From: an uncultured Pelagibacteraceae bacterium
Lineage (GTDB): Bacteria > Pseudomonadota > Alphaproteobacteria > Pelagibacterales > Pelagibacteraceae
NCBI GenBank assembly: GCA_902543535.1
Contig: CACBYG010000001.1
Coordinates: 163,080 to 227,079 of the forward strand
DNA: 64,000 bases
Reading direction: 5' to 3'
Below the pieces are notes generated by a model. That model made no database searches. It saw only the letters and a list, made by a program, of their open reading frames with translations, and was not told where the DNA came from. Position numbers and translations under genes: made by a program. Positions 8,395-16,595 of the stretch are shown here, one piece after another. Position 1 is the stretch's first letter. Every line of letters starts with the position of its first letter.

Positions 8395-9240
8395 TTATAT
8401 AGTTTTTGATACATTGCACCAATAATTTTTAAATTTTCTTTTAAACTGTATCTTTGCCAACTTACAATCTTTTGAGTATTGATAATAAGCACAAATAGCC
8501 GATCCTGAACCAGTCATCCTAACAAATAAAGGGCTATTAAGGTTTTTCAAAAATAACTTTATGTTTTTTAGTCGCGGGTATTTTAAAAAAGCTATTTTCT
8601 CAAGAGCATTAACTTGCTGAATTAAATAGTTTGAACTGAACATTTGTTTTTTTGGAGAATTGAGGTTTGGTTTAGTGAACTTTCTAACTCCAGAGTATAT
8701 TTTTTTTGTAGAACATCCAAAGTTAGGTTTAACCAACAAAGTATTATATTTAGGACACATAGTGAATTTTTTAATTTGGTTATTTGATTTCAAGATAGAA
8801 CTAGAAAAATTTATTCCTAATATCACATCAGATCCAATTGAATTACATAGTTTTTCTATCTTTATTTTTGTGAGTTTTATAATTTTTTTTTTTATAAAAA
8901 AATTTAATATTGCTGCTGCATTCATGGACCCACCACCAAGTCCAGCCTCTTGTGGGATATTTTTTTTAATACTTATTTTAAATTTTTTATTTTTTAATAA
9001 ATTGGATCTATCAAGTAAATTTAGTAACTTTTGAACTGTGTTTTCTCTTTTTATATTCTTTGAAAATTTTCCATAAAAAGAAATTTTGTGATTATTGGAC
9101 TTTATATTTTGAATAGAGATCAAATCGTGTAAGTCGATAAATGAAACAATGCTCTCAATTTTATGCATTGAGTTTCTTTTTCCTGTTACATTTAGTGCTA
9201 AATTGATTTTAGCGTAAGATTTAAGATAATTATTCCTCAT
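8395..9240 (-). CDS. ispE: 4-diphosphocytidyl-2-C-methyl-D-erythritol kinase
   Basis: 281 residues, GHMP kinase fold. Motif 1 is YAKINLALNVTGKR with the catalytic-region Lys. The GHMP ATP-binding loop is PQEAGLGGGSMNAAAIL (around 92-108), and the C-terminal loop is MTGSGSAICAYY. It phosphorylates CDP-ME in the MEP isoprenoid pathway, upstream of IspH, which is also encoded in this window. The ATG follows the stop of the TPR gene with no gap, so the two are coupled. Confidence 0.95.
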   Translation of the reverse strand: MRNNYLKSYAKINLALNVTGKRNSMHKIESIVSFIDLHDLISIQNIKSNNHKISFYGKFSKNIKRENTVQKLLNLLDRSNLLKNKKFKISIKKNIPQEAGLGGGSMNAAAILNFFIKKKIIKLTKIKIEKLCNSIGSDVILGINFSSSILKSNNQIKKFTMCPKYNTLLVKPNFGCSTKKIYSGVRKFTKPNLNSPKKQMFSSNYLIQQVNALEKIAFLKYPRLKNIKLFLKNLNSPLFVRMTGSGSAICAYYQYSKDCKLAKIQFKRKFKNYWCNVSKTI

Positions 9241-10926
9241 TTAGGAATTTTTAAGGCCTTCAATAACTTTAATATTTATTTTATTCCTCATACTGTCTTC
9301 AGTATCTTCAAAGTTTAAAACATTATTCCAAAAATATCGTGCTTGTATTTTTCGATTTAATTTCCACAAAATATCTCCATAATGATCGTTCACTATCGGA
9401 TCTTCAGGCATTAATTCCACTGCCCTTTTAAGGTATTTTTCAGCCTCAATGTAATCGTCTATAAGATAATAAGCCCATCCAATTGAGTCGATGATATAAG
9501 GATCATTACTTTTTGACTCGTATGCCCTTTTCAACATTTCCATTGCTTCATCAATTTTATAATCACGTTCTAGCCACGAATATGCCAAATAATTAAGAAC
9601 ATATGCATCATCAGGATTTATTTTTAAAGAATTAAGTAAATCTTCGTCTGCTTTTTTATAATCTCCTAACCTCTCGTGGCTACCCCCTCTTCGGTAAAAT
9701 AAATCTGCTCTAAGCTCAGATTGATCGTCTAATGTTGTAATAATTTGAGAGTAATATTCGATTGCTTTTTCATAATTTTTTGAATTTTTATAAAAATTTG
9801 CAACATCGAATATCATTTTTAAATTTGGATTTTCTATTTGATTAAATTTTACTTTGATGAATTTAATTGCATTTTCATAACCCTTTTCTTCTACAATTAT
9901 TTGTGCCTCTTTCTTTAACCTAAACCAATAATAAAACTCATCTTTTTTATTAAATTTTGTAATAATTTTTTTAACTTTATTAAATTCTTCGTTTAAATAA
10001 AAATTTTCTGCAACCAAAGATAAATTAAACTCAAATTTTGGATTTAAATAACTAGACAAATTTAAATAAAAATTAGATTTTTCAAAATTATCTTGGGATG
10101 AATAGAGATTGGACACTAAAAATAAAAATTCAGACACAACATCTTTATGATTTTGACAAGAAAAAATTTTATTAAATTCGTTAAATTTTTTATTTTCTAC
10201 CCAACTTTTACTTTGGGATAGTAAAATAGTTGAGTTCATATAATCAAATTGACTTACTACATTTTCCGCTGCATTTATTTTATTTTCATCAATTAAATAA
10301 TTAAGGTAAAAAAAGATATATCTAGAATAATCTCCTTGTTGACTATTAATTAAATTAAGAAAATAAGCTCCAGTCTTTTCATCGTTTAAATAACATCTTT
10401 GAAAAGTTTCCGCTATTAAAGACAAATTTCCAAAATTTTTTTTATTATTTAAAATTTTTTTATTTTTAAAAGTATAGATATATTGTTTTAAAGTCTCAAA
10501 AATTATCAAGTTTATTCTATTTTGATCTTGAAATTTTAAACTTTGAGTTAAATAGTCATCAGCCTCATCAAAATTATTTTTTTTTAAACTATCAATAATT
10601 AAAATTAAGTAACCGTCATAAAAATCTGTATTGTCTTTATTGTTATTGTTTTTAATTACATTAATTGCTTGTGGAATTTTATTGTCTAAAACTAATGAAT
10701 TTACATACCTTTTTAAATATGAGTCATGTTTGTTAAGTAAAACTTTTGAAAGATTGAAAAATTTTAATGCTTTAGAATTATTTTGATTTTCATATGCGAT
10801 AATTCCTGAAAAATAATTTGATAAATCCCTAGAATTAAATTCATCAAAACTAGTACTTTTAGAATATATGGGTGTCTGATAGAATAACCCAAAAATAAAT
10901 ATTAGTTTTATTAATTTTTTTAACAT
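9241..10926 (-). CDS. exported tetratricopeptide-repeat protein
   Basis: 561 residues. An N-terminal signal peptide (KKLIKLIFIFGLFYQTPIYS) is followed by a helical repeat protein. Clear TPR units run from about residue 370 to 545, with consensus pieces such as AIEYYSQIITT, ADEDLLNSLKINPDDAYVLN, IIDSIGWAYYL and AEKYLKRAVELMPEDP. Alphaproteobacteria commonly have such a TPR protein before ispE, but its exact function is not known; a periplasmic scaffold role is only an inference. Its ATG lies 11 bases from the divergent uracil-DNA glycosylase start. Confidence 0.8.
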   Translation of the reverse strand: MLKKLIKLIFIFGLFYQTPIYSKSTSFDEFNSRDLSNYFSGIIAYENQNNSKALKFFNLSKVLLNKHDSYLKRYVNSLVLDNKIPQAINVIKNNNNKDNTDFYDGYLILIIDSLKKNNFDEADDYLTQSLKFQDQNRINLIIFETLKQYIYTFKNKKILNNKKNFGNLSLIAETFQRCYLNDEKTGAYFLNLINSQQGDYSRYIFFYLNYLIDENKINAAENVVSQFDYMNSTILLSQSKSWVENKKFNEFNKIFSCQNHKDVVSEFLFLVSNLYSSQDNFEKSNFYLNLSSYLNPKFEFNLSLVAENFYLNEEFNKVKKIITKFNKKDEFYYWFRLKKEAQIIVEEKGYENAIKFIKVKFNQIENPNLKMIFDVANFYKNSKNYEKAIEYYSQIITTLDDQSELRADLFYRRGGSHERLGDYKKADEDLLNSLKINPDDAYVLNYLAYSWLERDYKIDEAMEMLKRAYESKSNDPYIIDSIGWAYYLIDDYIEAEKYLKRAVELMPEDPIVNDHYGDILWKLNRKIQARYFWNNVLNFEDTEDSMRNKINIKVIEGLKNS

Positions 10927-10937
10927 TTAGACATTGT

Positions 10938-11660
10938 ATGACTAAAAAAGTAATAAATCAAAATGACAAATTTAGGGAAGAATTGATAAATACAATTGAA
11001 CCAAACTTTGTTTTTAATGATAAGCCTATAAACAGATTTATTAACAATGATACAAAACTTGATGATAATCGGTCTAAAAATAAGAGTGAGTTACTGTTAA
11101 AACTAAAAAAACAAATCAATTCAATTGAAAATTGTAAATTGAAAGAAAATTCAAGAAATTTAATTCTAGGGGATGGAAATATTAAGAGTCCTATAATGTT
11201 AATTGGTGAAGCTCCAGGTTTAGAAGAAGACAGTAATGCTTATACTTTTATGGGCGAAGTTGGAGAGCTCCTTGATAAAATGCTGCTGGCTATCGAGATA
11301 AAACGAAAAAATATTTATTGTAGTTATTCAATAAATTTTAGACCTCCAGAGGACAGAAAACCAACTTCAGTAGAGATCAAAAGATATTCTGTGTTTTTAA
11401 AAGAACATATATCAATAATCGAGCCAAAAATTGTTATTTTAATGGGAAGTACAGCTATGGAGGCTGTTACAGGAATTAACGGTAAAATTTCGAGTGAAAG
11501 AGGAAAATGGAAAGAGGTCATACTAAATGGTCGAACCTATCCTTTGATGATAACTTTCAATCCTTCATATTTGATAAGGTTTCCAGAGAATAAGAAATAC
11601 TCATGGGAAGATCTAAAAAAAATAAGACAGAAGATAAAAGACTTAAATTTAAAAGTTTAA
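10938..11660 (+). CDS. uracil-DNA glycosylase family protein (family 4/5-like), divergent
   Basis: 240 residues. The core matches the family-4 uracil-DNA glycosylase fold: motif 1 GEAPGLEED (residues 90-98), then TFMGEVGELLDKML, INFRPPEDRKPTSVEI, and motif 3 FNPSYLIR (207-214). It should excise uracil from DNA. Three differences stand out. Of the four cysteines that normally hold a 4Fe-4S cluster, only C66 is in place, since the canonical KCRPP is FRPP here and the later Cys is missing. The motif-3 His is Asn. There is also an unconserved N-terminal extension of about 60 residues. The stop overlaps rnhB by one base. Confidence 0.8.
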   Translation: MTKKVINQNDKFREELINTIEPNFVFNDKPINRFINNDTKLDDNRSKNKSELLLKLKKQINSIENCKLKENSRNLILGDGNIKSPIMLIGEAPGLEEDSNAYTFMGEVGELLDKMLLAIEIKRKNIYCSYSINFRPPEDRKPTSVEIKRYSVFLKEHISIIEPKIVILMGSTAMEAVTGINGKISSERGKWKEVILNGRTYPLMITFNPSYLIRFPENKKYSWEDLKKIRQKIKDLNLKV

Positions 11661-12232
11661 TGAAAATAATCGCAGGTGTTGACGAAGTTGGTAGAGGAAG
11701 TTTAATTGGACCGGTTTATGCGGCAGCTGTTATTTTGAATAAATCAGTTAATTATAAAATAATCAAAGACTCTAAAACCCTGACTAAAGAAAAAAGGGAA
11801 AATTTATTTAATTATATTAAAAAAAATTCAATTTGGGCTATTGGTAAAGCCTCTGTTAAAGAAATAGATAAAATAAATATTCTTCAGGCGAGTTTGCTTG
11901 CCATGAAAAGAGCAATAAAAAAACTCAAAAAAAAACCTTCACAAGTTTTAATAGATGGAAATAAAATACCAGATTTAAAAAATTACAACTTAAGAGCAAT
12001 AGTAAAAGGTGACCAAAAAATACCATCTATTTCAGCTGCATCCATTATTGCTAAAGTAACTAGAGATAATTTCATAAAAACATTGGCAAAAAAGAATAAA
12101 GGATATCATTGGGATCAAAATTTTGGATATGGAACTAAGCAGCATTTAAAGGCAATAAGAAAGCTTGGTGTTAACAAACATCATAGAAAAACATTCTCAC
12201 CAACATCTAAACTTACGAAACACAATATCTAG
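11660..12232 (+). CDS. rnhB: ribonuclease HII
   Basis: 190 residues from the ATG at 11660, which overlaps the glycosylase stop (TAATG). A longer in-frame start at 11603 would lie inside the upstream gene and adds no conserved sequence. The catalytic signature is AGVDEVGRGSLIGPVYAAAV with the DE pair, followed by LIDGNKIP and ISAASIIAKVTRD. It removes ribonucleotides misincorporated in DNA. With the glycosylase upstream and ccrM downstream it forms a DNA-maintenance cluster. Confidence 0.95.
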   Translation: MKIIAGVDEVGRGSLIGPVYAAAVILNKSVNYKIIKDSKTLTKEKRENLFNYIKKNSIWAIGKASVKEIDKINILQASLLAMKRAIKKLKKKPSQVLIDGNKIPDLKNYNLRAIVKGDQKIPSISAASIIAKVTRDNFIKTLAKKNKGYHWDQNFGYGTKQHLKAIRKLGVNKHHRKTFSPTSKLTKHNI

Positions 12233-12259
12233 TTATCTTAAATTTTAGCCACACAAATT

Positions 12260-12312
12260 GAGTCTAAATATTTCAATCTCAGGTTGACCGTGGAATCCAT
12301 TTGGAGTCTAAT
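12260..12312 (+). promoter_or_regulatory. ccrM promoter with three GANTC sites
   Basis: The gap between rnhB and ccrM holds a good sigma70-like promoter: TTGACC at 12284-12289, a 17-base spacer, and TCTAAT at 12307-12312. Each hexamer matches consensus in five of six positions. Three GANTC sites, the target of CcrM, lie here: GAGTC 12260-12264, GAATC 12293-12297 inside the spacer, and GAGTC 12304-12308 overlapping the -10. A start near 12319 would give a leader of only about six bases. Methylation feedback is inferred by analogy with Caulobacter ccrM. Confidence 0.6.
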
Positions 12313-12324
12313 TATTTTATAAAA

Positions 12325-13395
12325 ATGAAAACTGATTTCAAAAATAAAATTATTAATGGAGATAGCCTAGAAGAATTAAAAAAAATTCCACGTGAAACTT
12401 TTGATTTAATTTTTGCAGACCCTCCATACAATCTACAATTAAAAAGGGAATTAGTCAGACCAGACAGATCTAAAGTAGAAGCTGTAAATGACAAATGGGA
12501 TCAGTTCGAAAATTTTAAAAAATACGATGAGTTTTCATATGCGTGGTTATCAGAGTGTAAAAGAATTTTAAAAAAAGATGGAGCGATATGGGTTATTGGA
12601 AGTTATCACAATATTTTTAGAATAGGAACTGCAATTCAAAATTTAGGATTTTGGATTTTAAACGATGTTATTTGGAATAAAAATAATCCTATGCCTAATT
12701 TTAGAGGAACACGATTTACCAACGCTCATGAAACTTTAATCTGGGCATCTAAAAGTGAAAAATCAAAATACACTTTTAATTATCAATCATTAAAATGTTT
12801 GAATGATGATTTGCAAATGAGATCAAACTGGGATCTTCCAATTTGCAGTGGTGCAGAAAGATTGAAGAAAAACGGCAAAAAAGTGCATTCAACTCAAAAA
12901 CCAGAGGCTTTGCTTCATAGAGTTTTATTAGCATCTACGATTAAAGATGACCTGATTTTAGATCCTTTTTTAGGTTCAGGAACAACAGCAACAGTTGCGA
13001 AAAAACTTGGAAGAAATTATTTTGGTATAGAAAAAGAAAAAAATTATTTCAAAGCTGCAGAAAAAAGAATTAAAAATGCAAAACCTATTGAAGATGATTT
13101 ACTTGATACTCTTAAAAATAATAGATCAAAACCTAGAATACCATTTGGATCGTTAGTAGAGCTTGGAATAATTAAGCCAGGTACTAACATTTTTGATAAT
13201 AAGAAAAAAATTAATGCAAAAATTTTAGCAGATGGTAGTATTAAGCATAACCAAGCTGAAGGCTCTATTCATAAAGTTGCAGCTACTATTTTAGGTGCTG
13301 AAAGTTGCAATGGATGGACATATTGGCATTGTGATATTAATGGCAGAATATATCCAATAGACTACTTGAGACAAAGATTAATCTCAAAAAATTAA
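12325..13395 (+). CDS. ccrM: DNA adenine methyltransferase CcrM (GANTC-specific)
   Basis: 356 residues from the ATG at 12325, close to the 358 of Caulobacter CcrM. The TTG at 12301 that extends the frame lies inside the promoter and is rejected. Beta-class order: catalytic DPPYNLQL (motif IV) comes first, then the AdoMet loop DPFLGSGTT with FGIE after it. The C-terminal CcrM domain (about 265-350) includes IPFGSLVELGIIKPG, GSIHKVAATILGAESCNGWT and WHCDINGRIYPID. It methylates A in GANTC and in alphaproteobacteria links replication state to transcription. No cognate restriction enzyme is nearby. The end overlaps the opposite FAD gene by four bases. Confidence 0.93.
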   Translation: MKTDFKNKIINGDSLEELKKIPRETFDLIFADPPYNLQLKRELVRPDRSKVEAVNDKWDQFENFKKYDEFSYAWLSECKRILKKDGAIWVIGSYHNIFRIGTAIQNLGFWILNDVIWNKNNPMPNFRGTRFTNAHETLIWASKSEKSKYTFNYQSLKCLNDDLQMRSNWDLPICSGAERLKKNGKKVHSTQKPEALLHRVLLASTIKDDLILDPFLGSGTTATVAKKLGRNYFGIEKEKNYFKAAEKRIKNAKPIEDDLLDTLKNNRSKPRIPFGSLVELGIIKPGTNIFDNKKKINAKILADGSIKHNQAEGSIHKVAATILGAESCNGWTYWHCDINGRIYPIDYLRQRLISKN

Positions 13396-14543
13396 TTATT
13401 GTAAATTTTTCCTAAATAATTTTCTAAGAATGTTTTATTCTTAGTTAATACTTTTAATCCCATATTTCTAAAGAACACTATAATTGGATTTGATACATGG
13501 AAAGCAAATTGATTTAGTTTTGATCTATTATTAATCATTTTTACTCTTAAAACTCTATTCCTATGATAATCGGTTTTGTTATTTGTGATACTTTCATATA
13601 GTTCTGATGCACCCTCAATAGATTGTGAGGCTCCTTGTGCAAAAGAAGGTGGAAAGGCAAAAAAAGCGTCTCCAATAAGATGAATATTTTCAACTGATTT
13701 ATGAAAATCTTTACTAACAAAAACTGGGAAGCACTTGATATTTTTTATGTTAGTTAAAATTGAAGAAGAAATTTTATTTTGTAATTTATTTTTAATTCCC
13801 TCAATAAAAGCTTTTTCTTCAAAAAGACTATAGTTTTTAAGCTCATTTGAAGTTAATTGATGCTTTAAAACACCAATAAAATTGAATTCTCCAGTACTGT
13901 TATCAATTGGGTAAATAACATAATGAAAATCAGGACCTACAAATAAAGAAATATTCATTTCATTTAAATTATTTAACATGAGCTGTGGGAATTTACCTCT
14001 AATTGCAATACAATTATTATAAGTTGGCTGAATTTGATTATTAGAAATTAAGGATTTTGCTTTAGAAAAAATACCATCAGAAATAATTAGATGGTCACAA
14101 ATAAAATTTTGATTGCTATTAAAAGTTAAATTTATTTGATCATTTTTTTTTTCGATTTTCTCAATGCTATGTTCATATTTTACAGCCTGGTCATCTAATC
14201 TATTTTTTAAAAATTCAACTAATATAGATCTTTTCATTGTGGTGTATTTGCAATCTTTAGAATTGTATTCAGAAATATTTAAATCAGATATTTTTTTTTG
14301 ATTTTTAATCTCATAAAAATCAATTTTTTCAGGATTGAACTTTTTTTTATTTTCTATTTCATTAAATCCAATTTTGTTTAAAAGCTTAATACTATTGGTT
14401 GAAAGTTGGATCCCATACCCCTCCTCTAACTCTATTGAGTGCTTTTTTTCAAATATTGTAACTTTATAATTGGGATTTTCCTTAAATAAATTAGCAATAA
14501 ATAAACCTGAAATTCCTGCTCCTATAATTCCAATCTTTTTCAT
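13392..14543 (-). CDS. FAD-dependent monooxygenase (UbiH/salicylate hydroxylase-like)
   Basis: 383 residues with the class A flavoprotein monooxygenase layout. The dinucleotide-binding motif IGIIGAGISGLFIANLF is at the N-terminus, a DG-like motif region (LIISDGIFSKAKSLI) lies mid-protein, and the GD motif LIGDAFFAFPPSFAQGASQS holds the FAD ribityl contacts. The substrate is not recognisable. Ubiquinone hydroxylation is one option, since UbiH/F/L/M proteins share this layout, but the sequence also resembles generic aromatic hydroxylases. The ATG overlaps the mutY stop by four bases (ATGA). Confidence 0.75.
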   Translation of the reverse strand: MKKIGIIGAGISGLFIANLFKENPNYKVTIFEKKHSIELEEGYGIQLSTNSIKLLNKIGFNEIENKKKFNPEKIDFYEIKNQKKISDLNISEYNSKDCKYTTMKRSILVEFLKNRLDDQAVKYEHSIEKIEKKNDQINLTFNSNQNFICDHLIISDGIFSKAKSLISNNQIQPTYNNCIAIRGKFPQLMLNNLNEMNISLFVGPDFHYVIYPIDNSTGEFNFIGVLKHQLTSNELKNYSLFEEKAFIEGIKNKLQNKISSSILTNIKNIKCFPVFVSKDFHKSVENIHLIGDAFFAFPPSFAQGASQSIEGASELYESITNNKTDYHRNRVLRVKMINNRSKLNQFAFHVSNPIIVFFRNMGLKVLTKNKTFLENYLGKIYNN

Positions 14544-15523
14544 TTATTACTTTCTAGGTATCTAACAATTCTTTTTGTAAAAGTTGGCAATGTATAGTTT
14601 TTTAACTTCTTGGGATCTATCCAATGGGAAGTTGGCAATGGACCTGGTTTATTCTTATGCTCAATTTTTATATTCATATTCATATTAGACATCTTAAAAT
14701 TAACTATATCAGTTGATCTTATGGGCTTTGATAGTTCTTGCATAGGAAAAATACTAAAATTTTTCAAAAAATTAAATTTAGTATTTTTAATCAAAAGATA
14801 TTTACTTTTATCTTTATAAACTTTTAATAAATAATATTTATCATTATTCTTTTTTTTTATTTTATTAAGTAAGAAATCTTTTTTTTTTAAAGCAACACAC
14901 TTATTTGAAATTGGACATTTTTCACAATGAGGATTATTCGGTTTGCAAATTAAAGCTCCTAGCTCCATTAAGGCCTGAGCATAATCACTTGCTCTATTTG
15001 AATAACCAAAAATTTTTTTTTTCTCAATTAAGTTCTCTTTATTAATTTCATTTTTTTTTTTTAAATATAAGTATCTTTTAAGAACTCTTTCAATGTTTCC
15101 ATCTAAAGGTATAATGGGTCTGTTAAAAGCTATAGCTGATATTGCACTAGCAGTGTAATCACCAATACCTGGAAGAGATTTTAATTCTAAATAATTTCTT
15201 GGAAGTTTTTTATCAAATTTTTTAACTACTATTTTTGCAGTTTTTTTTAAATTTCTTACCCTGGAATAATAGCCAAGCCCCTCCCAAAGCTTAATCAGTT
15301 TACGATTTTCAAAATTCGCTAAAGTCTCTAAGTCAGGAATATTTTTTATAAATCTATTAAAGTAAGGGATAACTGTTGCAACCTGAGTTTGCTGTAACAT
15401 AAATTCACTAACTAATGTGTAATATTGCTTTTTTTTATGAGAGACGTTTTTTCTCCAGGGTAAAACTCGACTATTAATGTCATACCAATTAAGAATTTTA
15501 TTTGTTATTATTGGTTCTTTCAT
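14540..15523 (-). CDS. mutY: A/G-specific adenine glycosylase
   Basis: 327 residues from the ATG at 15523. An upstream TTG at 15568 would overlap the divergent gene by 45 bases and is less likely. The HhH-GPD core shows LPWR, EFMLQQTQVATVIPYFNRF, WEGLGYYSRVRNL, and LPGIGDYTASAISAIAFN with catalytic-region residues, then LDGNIERVL. The 4Fe-4S loop is CKPNNPHCEKCPISNKC, with four Cys in the usual C-x6-C-x2-C-x5-C pattern. A NUDIX-like C-terminus follows. It removes A opposite 8-oxoG. Runs of 12 A and about 10 A occur in the coding strand. Confidence 0.93.
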   Translation of the reverse strand: MKEPIITNKILNWYDINSRVLPWRKNVSHKKKQYYTLVSEFMLQQTQVATVIPYFNRFIKNIPDLETLANFENRKLIKLWEGLGYYSRVRNLKKTAKIVVKKFDKKLPRNYLELKSLPGIGDYTASAISAIAFNRPIIPLDGNIERVLKRYLYLKKKNEINKENLIEKKKIFGYSNRASDYAQALMELGALICKPNNPHCEKCPISNKCVALKKKDFLLNKIKKKNNDKYYLLKVYKDKSKYLLIKNTKFNFLKNFSIFPMQELSKPIRSTDIVNFKMSNMNMNIKIEHKNKPGPLPTSHWIDPKKLKNYTLPTFTKRIVRYLESNK

Positions 15524-16012
15524 ATGCAATTTAAAAATAATACTAAGCAGAGAAATGTCTCCATTCAAGGCCTAAGATCTTTTAAAGACACTTTGCCAAA
15601 AAATATAAAAAGAATTATTAATAAAAAAGGTCACATTTATTCAGAAACTCTTAGTAATTGGAAATACCTTGTGGGTGATGAGTTGTTCAAGTGCTGTTAT
15701 CCAAAAAAATTTAAAAGTTCAAATAAATTTGGTGCAAGCACATTGGTGATAATGGTCAAAAGAGGTCACGAAGTTGACATGGAATATTCAAGAAAAGATA
15801 TTTTAAATAAGATGAATGCCTATTTTGGTTATTCAGTTGTTGAGAAACTTAAGTTCATTAGTTTTGATGATGAACAAAAAGTTTCTTCTAAACTAAAAAT
15901 TAATGAGAAAAATGTGACAATAAACAAATATAAAGATAAAATTAGTAATGTTAAAAATGAAAAAATTAAACAATCATTATTAGAGCTAACTAAAGTGTTT
16001 AAACAAAAATGA
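15524..16012 (+). CDS. DUF721 (DciA-like) protein
   Basis: 162 residues. The region GLRSFKDTLPKNIKRIINKKG, then YSETLSNWKYLVGDELFKCCYPKKF and TLVIMVKRGHEVDMEYSRKDIL, matches the alphaproteobacterial DUF721 family. Some DUF721 proteins (DciA) load the replicative helicase, but whether this subgroup does is not established here. Its ATG directly abuts the mutY ATG on the other strand (the hexamer CATATG, 15521-15526). The stop overlaps the next gene by four bases. Confidence 0.75.
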   Translation: MQFKNNTKQRNVSIQGLRSFKDTLPKNIKRIINKKGHIYSETLSNWKYLVGDELFKCCYPKKFKSSNKFGASTLVIMVKRGHEVDMEYSRKDILNKMNAYFGYSVVEKLKFISFDDEQKVSSKLKINEKNVTINKYKDKISNVKNEKIKQSLLELTKVFKQK

Positions 16013-16587
16013 AAAAAATTTTAATAATTTCCATATTTTTTTTCTTTAATGTTTTAAGTACTCAAGCTGAAGAAATAAAAAGAATTCTTGTTGGAAATAA
16101 GAGTGCAAAAATATCTATTATTGCTTTTGAATCTTTGACTTGTAGCCACTGTGCTACCTTTCATAAAGATGTTTATCCTTTATTAAAAAAAGAATATTTA
16201 GATACAGGTTTAGCAAAGATTGAATTTAGACATTTTCCCCTAGATATTGCTGCTTTTAATGCCTCAAAAGTTGCTCAATGTAAAAATGATGGGAACGCAG
16301 AGATATTAGAAAGTTTGTACGTTAATCAACAAAAGTGGGTAAAAGGAAGTTCAGTTGAGGAAGCAAATATTAATCTTAAAAAATTTTTATCAGAAGAAGG
16401 TTTCAATATTGATTTTGAAAGCTGTATTAACGACAAGCAAATTGAGGATTTTGTATTAAATGACCGAATCGATGGAGCCAAAAACTTCAAAATTAATGCT
16501 ACCCCTACGATAATAATTAATAACGAAAAGTTTGATAAAACCTTAAATTACAAAAATTTAAAAAAAGCTCTTGAAAAACTGATATAA
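16009..16587 (+). CDS. periplasmic thiol:disulfide oxidoreductase, DsbA-like
   Basis: 192 residues. A signal peptide (MKKILIISIFFFFNVLSTQA) precedes a thioredoxin-fold domain with the active site CSHC in SLTCSHCATFHKDVYPLLKK. The cis-Pro loop is NATPTIIINNEKF near the C-terminus. Proteins of this DsbA/DsbG-like group oxidise periplasmic cysteines, here possibly for cytochrome c and oxidase assembly, which is inference. No DsbB partner is visible in the window. It overlaps the DUF721 gene by four bases and is followed eight bases later by smc; the DUF721-DsbA-SMC order recurs in alphaproteobacteria. Confidence 0.85.
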   Translation: MKKILIISIFFFFNVLSTQAEEIKRILVGNKSAKISIIAFESLTCSHCATFHKDVYPLLKKEYLDTGLAKIEFRHFPLDIAAFNASKVAQCKNDGNAEILESLYVNQQKWVKGSSVEEANINLKKFLSEEGFNIDFESCINDKQIEDFVLNDRIDGAKNFKINATPTIIINNEKFDKTLNYKNLKKALEKLI

Positions 16588-16595
16588 GTTTATGC

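Noticed and set aside
12238..12252. CtrA box upstream of ccrM
   Set aside because: TTAA is present at 12238-12241 but the second half site at the required seven-base spacing is not.
12301..12324. TTG start giving ccrM eight extra residues
   Set aside because: The extra codons fall in the predicted -10 region and GANTC site, and the ATG at 12325 gives the family length.
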